This document shows, piece after piece, positions 1 through 6,295 of a stretch of DNA of 8,727 nucleotides. Position 1 is the stretch's first letter, and every line of letters begins with the position of its first letter. The position numbers and the translations under genes were made by a program. The DNA is from an uncultured Prevotellaceae bacterium (GTDB lineage: Bacteria > Bacteroidota > Bacteroidia > Bacteroidales > Bacteroidaceae), in assembly GCA_945787625.1 (NCBI GenBank), contig CALZJL010000039.1, positions 1 to 8,727 of the forward strand. The letters run 5' to 3'. The notes under the pieces were generated by a model. The model was not told where the DNA came from and searched no databases. It saw only the letters and a program-made list of their open reading frames with translations.

Positions 1-644
1 TGACTCGCGACGTGCCGTATGCCGATGCTACGAGCCTCAGCCTCGATAGCATTCTTCACCATATTGATTACAGCCTGACGGAAGAGACACTCATCAGCTC
101 GGACAACGATGTCAGGAGAGACATCAATCATCCAATGAAGATGAGGATAGAGCGAAGAAATACTACCCAGACAAGCATACAGACAAATATCCTGCAACAC
201 AGGCTCCTGCAGCTGAGTCAGCTTGCGATAACTCTCAACGAAAGCAGCGAGCCCAGAGCTGGAGTCGTGTATAGCCCTGATGCCCTCCTCGTAAGGCGTA
301 CCCTTGATGTCAGGTCGCGACAGATAAGCCTGACTAATACACTGTATAGGCGTAGTGACATTTATTATCTCATGAGTAAGCACACGCGTCAACTTCTGCC
401 ACGACTCCACCTCGCTCTGCGCCACAAGTTTCTGAATCTCCACCCCCATATCATTGAGAGCCTCCTGCAAGGCACGCTCACCGAAGAGCAGCCCCCTCGT
501 AGGCAGACGGAACGAGAAGTCGCGATGACGTATGGCATCACGCATCAGCCTCGCCCTGTCTCTGAGCAAGCACTGATGTCTGCAAACCGCCACGAAAATC
601 GCAGAAGCGAAGGCAGCCGAAGCGACAAAAGCAGCAACAATCAT
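1..644 (-). CDS. Sensor histidine kinase, NtrY-like, 3' end cut off by window edge
   Basis: This inner-membrane kinase should autophosphorylate on a histidine and pass the phosphate to the response regulator encoded just upstream. My reverse-strand translation gives 214 residues with no stop before the edge. Residues 1-21 form one hydrophobic helix. An H-box follows at about 82-101 (WQKLTRVLTHEIINVTTPI, phospho-acceptor His91), close to the LTHEIMNSITPI motif of NtrY-like kinases. An N-box lies at 190-202 (QAVINMVKNAIEA, Asn194 and Asn198), the start of the HATPase_c domain. The G boxes lie beyond the edge. The ATG overlaps the regulator's TGA in an ATGA (641-644). The frame upstream has a stop at 699-701 with no other ATG in between, so this start is firm. 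Only about 70 residues separate the membrane helix from His91 and there is no periplasmic loop, which is unusually little sensor. Confidence 0.93.
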   Translation of the reverse strand, partial: MIVAAFVASAAFASAIFVAVCRHQCLLRDRARLMRDAIRHRDFSFRLPTRGLLFGERALQEALNDMGVEIQKLVAQSEVESWQKLTRVLTHEIINVTTPIQCISQAYLSRPDIKGTPYEEGIRAIHDSSSGLAAFVESYRKLTQLQEPVLQDICLYACLGSISSLYPHLHWMIDVSPDIVVRADECLFRQAVINMVKNAIEAEARSIGIRHVAS

Positions 645-1165
645 GGCCGGTACTTCTTGTATAAAGTCTGACGAGTTATCCCAAGCAGTTCCGCAGCTCT
701 ACTCATGTTACCCCGACATTTGTCCACCACCTTTCTCACGTGTCTCCTCTCCACCTCATCGAGCGAAGACACCTCCCCACACTCGTCGATAGCATCCTTC
801 ATCACACGTACCAATTCATCATTGTCCCAAGGCTTAGTGACAAAGTCCGCAGCCCCACTCTTCAGAGCTCTGACAGCAAGCTTCACATCGGCATACGCAG
901 TAATCAGCACGATAGGAATGTCCGGGTGCTTACGATGAATAGACGACAGCCAAATCATACCCTCCCTGCCCGAGTTGACCCCCGGCGAGAAGTTCATGTC
1001 CAGCAAGATGAGATCCACATGCTCCTGCTGCAAAGTAAACAGGACGCCCTCAGGCGAAGAAAGCGTGATGACACGCCCAAACACACCCTCCAGACAGATT
1101 TTCAACGCCGTCAGAATAGCAGGATTATCATCAACGGCGAGAATAGTGACACATTTCAGCTTCAT
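641..1165 (-). CDS. Response regulator, receiver plus Fis-type HTH (no AAA+ domain)
   Basis: This is a DNA-binding response regulator of 174 aa, the likely partner of the overlapping kinase gene. The receiver domain spans about 5-125: acidic pair Asp12-Asp13, phospho-acceptor Asp56 in ILLDMNF, Thr89 in LITAYAD and Lys111 in VTKPWDN. A short linker with an acidic stretch leads to a Fis-type helix-turn-helix at about 140-172 (GNMSRAAELLGITRQTLYKK). The receiver motifs resemble Bacteroidota NtrC-like regulators, but the AAA+ sigma-54 activator domain is absent, giving a layout like ActR/RegA. I chose the ATG at 1163-1165 because the VDDN motif then sits at its usual distance from the N-terminus. 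An in-frame ATG at 1225 would add 20 mostly hydrophobic residues across a promoter-like box. Probable target: the palindromes at 1238-1275 (inference). Confidence 0.93.
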   Translation of the reverse strand: MKLKCVTILAVDDNPAILTALKICLEGVFGRVITLSSPEGVLFTLQQEHVDLILLDMNFSPGVNSGREGMIWLSSIHRKHPDIPIVLITAYADVKLAVRALKSGAADFVTKPWDNDELVRVMKDAIDECGEVSSLDEVERRHVRKVVDKCRGNMSRAAELLGITRQTLYKKYRP

Positions 1166-1169
1166 GACA

Positions 1170-1177
1170 CAAAGATA
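1170..1177 (-). promoter_or_regulatory. Bacteroidota -7 box for the regulator-kinase operon
   Basis: On the minus strand this reads TATCTTTG, an exact match to the Bacteroidota sigma-ABfr -7 consensus TAnnTTTG. No good TTTG -33 box is seen about 19 bases upstream; that position reads T/C-rich. The box ends four bases before the chosen ATG, so the predicted transcript would be leaderless or nearly so. It could be a chance match if the upstream ATG at 1225 is used. Confidence 0.5.
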
Positions 1178-1237
1178 CACAAAATCTCCGTAAAATAGGG
1201 TAAAAAGAGAGAAATCGGCCGCCACAGTCGCAAAAGC

Positions 1238-1252
1238 GTATGAAATTCATAC
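1238..1252. promoter_or_regulatory. Operator palindrome 1 (GTATGAAATTCATAC)
   Basis: A perfect 7-1-7 inverted repeat lies in the divergent intergenic region. It shares the pattern GTATGAW-N-WTCATAC with the second site, whose centre is 23 bp away. The centre is about 80 bp upstream of the predicted regulator start and about 94 bp upstream of the predicted tolC transcription start. It is a likely dimer-binding site for the Fis-type response regulator encoded next to it (inference). Confidence 0.75.
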
Positions 1253-1260
1253 ACAAAAGC

Positions 1261-1275
1261 GTATGATTATCATAC
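1261..1275. promoter_or_regulatory. Operator palindrome 2 (GTATGATTATCATAC)
   Basis: This is a second perfect 7-1-7 inverted repeat. Its half-site GTATGA and the preceding CAAAAGC exactly repeat the first site, so the 13 bases CAAAAGCGTATGA occur at 1231-1243 and 1254-1266. The centre lies about 71 bp upstream of the predicted tolC transcription start, a position usual for an activator binding upstream of RNA polymerase. The two sites differ only in the three innermost bases. Confidence 0.75.
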
Positions 1276-1302
1276 AATCTACATCTAAAGGCAGGAAAAA
1301 GC

Positions 1303-1333
1303 TTGGCAGTTTATCCCTTATGACGTACCTTTG
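1303..1333 (+). promoter_or_regulatory. Bacteroidota promoter of the efflux operon
   Basis: A -33-like TTGG (1303-1306) and a -7 box TACCTTTG (1326-1333) are separated by 19 bases, the spacing expected for Bacteroidota sigma-70-type promoters (TTTG-N19/20-TAnnTTTG). Transcription would begin near 1337-1341, leaving an untranslated leader of about 20 bases before the ATG at 1358. The match rules out a gene start at the TTG at 1331, which lies inside the -7 box. The -33 box is imperfect, consistent with a promoter needing an activator. Confidence 0.7.
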
Positions 1334-1357
1334 TGCCAGCAGACAAAGCCAGGCCAG

Positions 1358-2809
1358 ATGAAAACCGCAATAATCCTCACGCTGCTGACCATAGCAAGCA
1401 CAGACATGAAAGCCACGCATAGAGACACCCTAATGCTGAGCCTTCAAGACGTCGTACACCTTGCCCAGCAGCAGTCCCCCACAGCACAGAGTGCCCGTGA
1501 CACATACCTGTCAGCCTATTGGAATTACCGCAGTTTCAGAGCCAACTATCTCCCCTCGCTGACGCTGAGCACCAATCCCTACATCAACAGAGAAGTCAAC
1601 AAGATAACACAATCAGACGGCACCTCGATGTTCATCAGACAAGACCAATTCGCCGCCGACCTTACCCTACACGTCAGACAAAACATAAGCTGGACAGGAG
1701 GCACCCTCTTTCTGAAAAGCACTCTCAGCCATTTGAACGAACTCCAGCACCACACCGTAGAATACAGCAGCCGCCCCATAGTCGTCGGCTACGAGCAAAG
1801 CCTCCTCGGCTACAACTCGCTGAAGTGGGACAAACGCATAGAGCCAATCCGATACCGCGAAGCCAAGAAACAGTATGCCGAAACCCTCGAAATCATCTCA
1901 GCCACCGCCTGCAACCATTTCTTCGCGCTGCTCAGCGCACAGACAGAGCTCGACATGGCACGACACGACCTCGCATCAGCCGACACCCTCTACAGTATGG
2001 CAAAAGGACGATATACGATAGGCACCATCACAGAAAACGAGATGCTCCAATTGGAGATAAACCGTCTAAATGAAGAGACCAACGTCATGGACGCAGAAAT
2101 CCACCTCAAAGAAGTAGAGCAAGAAGTCCGCACCTTTCTGGCTCTGGACCGAAAGTCAGAACTGCGACTCATCGTGCCCGACAGCGTGCCACAATTTCAA
2201 GTGCCACTCACATCAGCCATGGAGCACGCACTCAACAACAGCCCCGACCCCGAATACTACAAGCGCATCGTCAAGGAGAGCGAGAGCAATCTTGCCAACT
2301 CCAAAGCCAACCGCCGCCTACGTGCCGACCTCTACCTGCAGTTCGGGCTCTCACAGACAGGGCGCGACATCAGCAGTTCATACAGCCACCCCATGCATCA
2401 AGAGTACGCCAGCATATCCCTAACGCTCCCAATCCTCGACTGGGGTCGCGGGCGAGGCAAAGTCAAAGTAGCACAATCTCAACTCGCCCTCGCCCAAACT
2501 CAGGCAGAGCAAGGCATGGAGAGCTTCGTCCGCAATGTAGAGAAAGTAGTGATGCAGTTCAACATGCAAGCACGCAGGGTACACATAGCCGTCCTGACCG
2601 ATGAGCGAGCCAGTCAGAGACATGCCGTAGCCCGACGTCTCTATATCGCAGGGCGTAGCAGTATTCTCGACCTCAACGCCGCCATCAGCGAGAAAAACGC
2701 AGCCCGACGCAGCCGCATCAGCACCATGCGAACATATTGGAGTCTATACTACACCCTGCGCAGCATGACAGCCTACGACTTTGAGCACAATGTGTCTTTG
2801 GTTGTTTAG
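1358..2809 (+). CDS. TolC-family outer-membrane efflux channel
   Basis: This is a 483-aa outer-membrane factor, the exit duct of a tripartite efflux pump. Residues 1-19 form a signal peptide (MKTAIILTLLTIASTDMKA, cleavage probably after it). Two TolC/OEP repeats follow. The first begins with LSLQDVVHLAQQQSPTAQSA at about 28-47 and continues in YLPSLTLS. The second contains the characteristic SISLTLPILDWGRGRGKVKVA (Trp362), followed by long Ala/Gln-rich helices that would form the coiled-coil tunnel. Length suits the family (about 420-500 aa). The frame is open from the TTG at 1331, but that codon lies inside the -7 promoter box, and the ATG at 1358 gives an immediate signal peptide. It is first in the operon, downstream of the divergent operator region. 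The last codons and stop lie in the T/G-rich repeat arm described for 2797-2936. Confidence 0.95.
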   Translation: MKTAIILTLLTIASTDMKATHRDTLMLSLQDVVHLAQQQSPTAQSARDTYLSAYWNYRSFRANYLPSLTLSTNPYINREVNKITQSDGTSMFIRQDQFAADLTLHVRQNISWTGGTLFLKSTLSHLNELQHHTVEYSSRPIVVGYEQSLLGYNSLKWDKRIEPIRYREAKKQYAETLEIISATACNHFFALLSAQTELDMARHDLASADTLYSMAKGRYTIGTITENEMLQLEINRLNEETNVMDAEIHLKEVEQEVRTFLALDRKSELRLIVPDSVPQFQVPLTSAMEHALNNSPDPEYYKRIVKESESNLANSKANRRLRADLYLQFGLSQTGRDISSSYSHPMHQEYASISLTLPILDWGRGRGKVKVAQSQLALAQTQAEQGMESFVRNVEKVVMQFNMQARRVHIAVLTDERASQRHAVARRLYIAGRSSILDLNAAISEKNAARRSRISTMRTYWSLYYTLRSMTAYDFEHNVSLVV

Positions 2810-2936
2810 TTGGTTCTAACGACTATCCGCGACCAGAAAAAAAAATAAACAATCAACCAAACAGCCAAGCAGCAAGAGACCCAACCAAACAACAAACAAC
2901 CAACCAAACAACAAAACAACTAAACAACAAAACAAC
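2797..2936. repeat. Operon spacer with T/G arm, A/C arm and inverted repeats
   Basis: This spacer carries GTTGTTTAGTTG (2801-2812, containing the tolC stop) and its perfect complement CAACTAAACAAC (2917-2928). A shorter pair is TTTGGTTG (2797-2804) and CAACCAAA (2854-2861). The A/C arm has no G from 2879 to the next start. It contains tandem copies: CCAACCAAACAACAAA at 2881 and 2900 (19-bp period) and AAACAACAAAACAAC at 2906 and 2922 (16-bp period). A 20-base string at 2879-2898 recurs exactly at 6239-6258. No TAnnTTTG box or T-tract terminator was seen. The role is unknown. Confidence 0.75.
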
Positions 2937-4898
2937 ATGAAAATCCTGACAACCCTCCTACTATGCGGTCTTCTCGCCGCCACCCCTATCCATGCCCAGC
3001 GCATTGTGAAAAACCCCGAAACATTGGGAAGTGCCAATATCACAAGCGGCGGACTCAAGGCACGCGAAGTAGTCTATGCCGACACCGCCACCACCATACG
3101 CTTCACGCTCGACTATCCCGCAGGCCGAAATTTCCGCATCTGCAGCACGAGCTACCTGATCGACGCCGACAACCACCGCTACCCCCTACGCTCAGCCGAA
3201 GGCCTCCCACTCGACACATGGCAGACCTCGCCAGCCGACAAGACCACCCACTTCACCCTCCATTTCTCCCCACTACCCAAAAACACACGAGTGTTCGACT
3301 TCATCGAATACGACGGGCGTGGAGCCTTCATGCTGTTTGGCATACACGACAAGAAACACAAGCTGCGAATAACGACTATGGAAGAACAAGCCAAAGCCAA
3401 CCCATACACCACCCCCGACGACTGGTTCACAACCGACAGCGTCACCCTCCGCGGACACATCGAAGGCTACAACCGCGAGGCAGGTCACCCCACCCAGTTT
3501 GATTTTTCCTACGATGGCCTCTTTGACAAAGACGACATGAAACTCGTCGTCGACATACAGCCCGACGGCACATTCGAGAAACGCTGGAAAGCAGACTACC
3601 CCATGATGCTAACCCTCAGTTTAGACAAAGACCTGCCCGGCATGAGCACGTTCAAACTCTTCGCCCGCCCCGGCGAGACCCTCGACGTTACCCTACGCCA
3701 AGACCAAGACGGGCAGTTCCGCTGCCACTACCACAACGGCAGCAGCAAAGCCGTAGAACGCCTGCTACACTCAAACCTACGGTTCGCCGGCATGTCATCA
3801 CGCATGTACTACTGCGAAGGCACACCCCACGAAGCCGAGGTCCTCGCCGAGCAGATATGGCAACTCATGCTCTATCGTCTGCAGACCGTAGCAGCCCGCG
3901 AAAACTTCACCCCCATGGAAACACAACTGGCCATGTCCGACGCACAAGTATGTTTTGCCACAGGCGTCATGGACTATGCCCTCAACAAGATGTTTTCCCA
4001 AGACACCACCCCCACAGCCGCCGACACCCTGGAGCGCGACACGCTGACCCACGCAGAGTTCTACACCCGTCTGCTACGCCGCATCGACTTCGACAATCCC
4101 ATGCTCATAGCCAGCGAAGCCTACAACATACTCATCAACCGACTGCAATACTCCTGGCCCGTAAACGTCACCACCGACAAGCTACGCATAAACATTCTCG
4201 ACGACGGCCAGCAAGAATTTACCGCCAACGAAAAAGCAGCCATCGACAACACCTACACCACGCTCCAAGCCATGACAGGCCAGCAGAAAAACACCCTAAC
4301 CGCACAGCTATGCGCCTATCGAAATATGCTCAACTACTACGACCTGTGGAGCAGACAAGGAGACCCCAGCCTGCTGCCCTACAGCATAGCAAGCCTCACC
4401 CACCAATCCATACACCGCCATGCCGAAGACTACCATGCCCACCGACAGACACACTCCGAGCCAGCCACCCCCCTGCCCCAAGGTCAGCCAGCCCAGCTCA
4501 TACACACACTCCAAGCCCGCTATCCAGGCCGCTACCTACTGATAGACTTCTGGATGATGGCCTGCGGACCCTGTCGCGGAGCCATACAGCACAGCAAAGA
4601 GCTACGAGCAGAGATAGCCAAGCGTGACGACGTGAAGCTCGTGTTCATCGTAGGAGAAATGACAGCCCAAGGAAGCGAGGCATACCACAAATACGTACAA
4701 GAATGGCTCGCCGACGAAGAGACGATATGTCTCCCCATTACCGAGTTTCGCCACCTGCAAGAATATTTCCGCTTCAACGCCATACCACACTACGAAACCA
4801 TCACCCCCGACGGACGCCTCGTAAACGAAAAATACCGCATCAACGGCTTCCACAACTTCAATGCCGACATGGAACAGTTGAAGAAGGCCATGGAATGA
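2937..4898 (+). CDS. Exported TlpA-like thioredoxin-fold protein, CGPC active site, long N-terminal region
   Basis: This 653-aa protein is probably periplasmic. Residues 1-20 form a signal peptide (MKILTTLLLCGLLAATPIHA, then QR); Cys10 does not sit in a convincing lipobox. Residues 21-150 are a beta-rich N-terminal region I cannot name. Residues about 160-255 resemble the DUF4369-type domain common before Bacteroidota TlpA domains (GHIEGY, DGTFEKR, FARPGETLDVTL). A helical stretch covers about 265-490. A thioredoxin domain ends the protein: LLIDFWMMACGPC with Cys543 and Cys546, and cis-Pro617 in NAIPHYETI, followed by GRLVNEKYRINGF. These residues fit a redox-active thiol-disulfide oxidoreductase; substrate and direction (reductase or isomerase) are not evident. 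It lies between the channel and adaptor genes, and its stop overlaps the adaptor start (ATGA), so it is likely co-expressed with the pump. Its role in efflux is inferred only. Confidence 0.92.
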   Translation: MKILTTLLLCGLLAATPIHAQRIVKNPETLGSANITSGGLKAREVVYADTATTIRFTLDYPAGRNFRICSTSYLIDADNHRYPLRSAEGLPLDTWQTSPADKTTHFTLHFSPLPKNTRVFDFIEYDGRGAFMLFGIHDKKHKLRITTMEEQAKANPYTTPDDWFTTDSVTLRGHIEGYNREAGHPTQFDFSYDGLFDKDDMKLVVDIQPDGTFEKRWKADYPMMLTLSLDKDLPGMSTFKLFARPGETLDVTLRQDQDGQFRCHYHNGSSKAVERLLHSNLRFAGMSSRMYYCEGTPHEAEVLAEQIWQLMLYRLQTVAARENFTPMETQLAMSDAQVCFATGVMDYALNKMFSQDTTPTAADTLERDTLTHAEFYTRLLRRIDFDNPMLIASEAYNILINRLQYSWPVNVTTDKLRINILDDGQQEFTANEKAAIDNTYTTLQAMTGQQKNTLTAQLCAYRNMLNYYDLWSRQGDPSLLPYSIASLTHQSIHRHAEDYHAHRQTHSEPATPLPQGQPAQLIHTLQARYPGRYLLIDFWMMACGPCRGAIQHSKELRAEIAKRDDVKLVFIVGEMTAQGSEAYHKYVQEWLADEETICLPITEFRHLQEYFRFNAIPHYETITPDGRLVNEKYRINGFHNFNADMEQLKKAME

Positions 4899-6157
4899 AA
4901 CCCAAAATGGACATACAGCTCAAGCCCCGCCCCTGGTACAAGAAGTACCTCAGCCACATCCTCACAGGCACAGCCACCCTCGCCTTCGCCATCTACGTCA
5001 TCATACTCTCACTCAGACCGCAGCTCAAGCAGATAGAAGCCCACGAATACCCGATAGCCCACGCCGTCGAAGCCCCCTTCATGGAATACCTCGACGTAGA
5101 AGGCCACGTATGCCCCATACAGACCGTAAAGCTCAATGCCCAAGAGAGCGGTACCGTAGAACACATCGCAGCCGAGGAAGGCACCATACTCCACAAAGGC
5201 GACACCATACTCCTTCTCGCCAACCCCGAACTGCTCCGCACCATCGACGAAGAACAAGCAGAGTGGGAAAACCAACAGCTCAACTACCGCGAGCAAGAGA
5301 TAGAGATGGAGCAACACACCCTCACCCTCCGCCAGCAAGCACTCGACGCCGCCCACCAGATAGCCTCACTCGAAAAGACCCTACAGCAAAGCCGCGAAGA
5401 ATGCCAGATGGGCATCAAAAGCAAAGCCGAGCTGGAAGTACTCGAAGAAAACTACCACCACCAGCGCAAGAAAGCAGAACTACAGCAGCAAAGCCTCCAC
5501 CACGACTCCGTCTGCACGCACCTCAGGCGCGAGATAGTCCAAACCAACCGCCAAGCCTCCATGCGCAGACACACCCGTACGGCACGCCGCATCGACAACC
5601 TCGCCGTGCGAGCCACCGTAGACGGGCAACTCAGTTTCCTCAACGTCACCCTGGGGCAGCAAATCGCATCAGGCACGAGCATAGGGGAAATCAAAGTGCT
5701 CACCGAATACAAAGTGCGAGCCACGCTCTCCGAGTACTACATCGACCGCATCACCACAGGGCTGCCAGCCAGCATACAACATCAAGATCACAAGTACCCC
5801 TTGCGCATCAGCAAAGTAGTTCCCGAGGTCAAAGACCGCTCCTTCACCTGCGAGCTCGTCTTCACCGCCAGTCAGCCCACCAATATCCGTCTGGGCAAGA
5901 GCTACCGCATACAAATAGAACTGGACCGCCCCGAGACCGCCCTCATCATACCCCGCGGCGACTTCTACCCACACACCGCCGGACGCTGGATCTACCGTCT
6001 CTCGCCCGACGGCCATATCGCACGCAAGACACCCATAGAAATAGGCCGGCAGAACCCCCAGCAATACGAAATCCTCTCAGGCCTGAAGCCAGGCGACAAA
6101 GTACTCGTAAGCGGCTACGACAAGCTCGGCGACACGGAGGAGCTGGTGATAGAGTGA
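4895..6157 (+). CDS. HlyD/RND-type periplasmic adaptor (membrane fusion protein)
   Basis: This 420-aa adaptor should bridge the inner-membrane permease and the TolC-like channel. A short cytoplasmic basic start (KPRPWYKKY) precedes one membrane helix at about 19-40. The first half of the lipoyl domain follows at about 67-107 (VKLNAQESGTVEHIAAEEGT, then LHKGDTILLL). A Glu/Gln-rich coiled-coil hairpin spans about 110-222. The second lipoyl half (LAVRATVDGQLSFLNVTLGQ) starts near 231. A beta-barrel and a membrane-proximal domain end with LSGLKPGDKVLVSGYDKLGD. The frame is open well upstream inside the thioredoxin gene, but the ATG at 4895 is preferred: it overlaps the preceding TGA as ATGA and gives the usual N-terminus. 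An alternative ATG lies at 4907. Translation is probably coupled to the upstream gene. The family fits MacA/HlyD-like adaptors of ABC exporters. Confidence 0.95.
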   Translation: MKPKMDIQLKPRPWYKKYLSHILTGTATLAFAIYVIILSLRPQLKQIEAHEYPIAHAVEAPFMEYLDVEGHVCPIQTVKLNAQESGTVEHIAAEEGTILHKGDTILLLANPELLRTIDEEQAEWENQQLNYREQEIEMEQHTLTLRQQALDAAHQIASLEKTLQQSREECQMGIKSKAELEVLEENYHHQRKKAELQQQSLHHDSVCTHLRREIVQTNRQASMRRHTRTARRIDNLAVRATVDGQLSFLNVTLGQQIASGTSIGEIKVLTEYKVRATLSEYYIDRITTGLPASIQHQDHKYPLRISKVVPEVKDRSFTCELVFTASQPTNIRLGKSYRIQIELDRPETALIIPRGDFYPHTAGRWIYRLSPDGHIARKTPIEIGRQNPQQYEILSGLKPGDKVLVSGYDKLGDTEELVIE

Positions 6158-6160
6158 ATT

Positions 6161-6295
6161 TTGTTGTTTTGTTGTTTTGTTGTTAAGTTGTTTGGTTGGA
6201 TCGTCTGGAGCTCAACAACCAAAGACATACCACAAAACACCCAACCAAACAACAAACACCCAACCAAATAACAAAAAGCCCCAAACGACAAAAAA
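6161..6295. repeat. Second operon spacer with T/G arm, A/C arm and inverted repeats
   Basis: Three exact copies of TTGTTGTT run from 6161 to 6184 just after the adaptor stop. GTTGTTTGGTTGG (6187-6199) has a perfect 13-bp complement, CCAACCAAACAAC, at 6241-6253. Within it TTTGGTTG (6191-6198) can instead pair with CAACCAAA at 6216-6223. The A/C arm carries ACCCAACCAAACAACAAA at 6239 and a 17/18 copy at 6258, again with a 19-bp period as in the spacer at 2797-2936. No clear -7 box and no hairpin followed by a T tract were seen. The function is unknown. Confidence 0.75.

Noticed and set aside
12..671. Plus-strand open frame of 219 codons opposite the kinase
   Set aside because: The minus strand here carries clear histidine kinase H and N boxes; the plus frame shows no family motif and is an antisense shadow.
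1303..1320. Possible sigma-54 -24/-12 promoter starting at TTGGCA
   Set aside because: No GC lies at the required distance downstream of the GG, and the regulator lacks the AAA+ domain needed; the TTGG-N19-TACCTTTG reading fits better.
1331..1357. TolC start at the TTG at 1331
   Set aside because: The codon lies inside the -7 promoter box, and the ATG at 1358 gives an immediate signal peptide.
2881..2936. CRISPR-like array suggested by short repeats
   Set aside because: The repeats are low-complexity A/C strings of 15-16 bases with almost no spacer between copies and no cas genes nearby.
3857..4627. Plus-strand open frame of 256 codons inside the thioredoxin gene
   Set aside because: It is a shifted-frame His/Arg/Pro/Ser-rich shadow of the real frame, which holds the CGPC site.
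5110..6186. Long plus-strand open frame of 358 codons inside the adaptor gene
   Set aside because: Its product is a low-complexity Arg/His/Pro-rich string, as expected from a shifted frame of C-rich codons; the overlapping adaptor frame has complete domain motifs.
6187..6223. Rho-independent terminator after the adaptor gene
   Set aside because: The stem is short and poor in G-C pairs, and it is followed by an A/C-rich stretch instead of a T tract.
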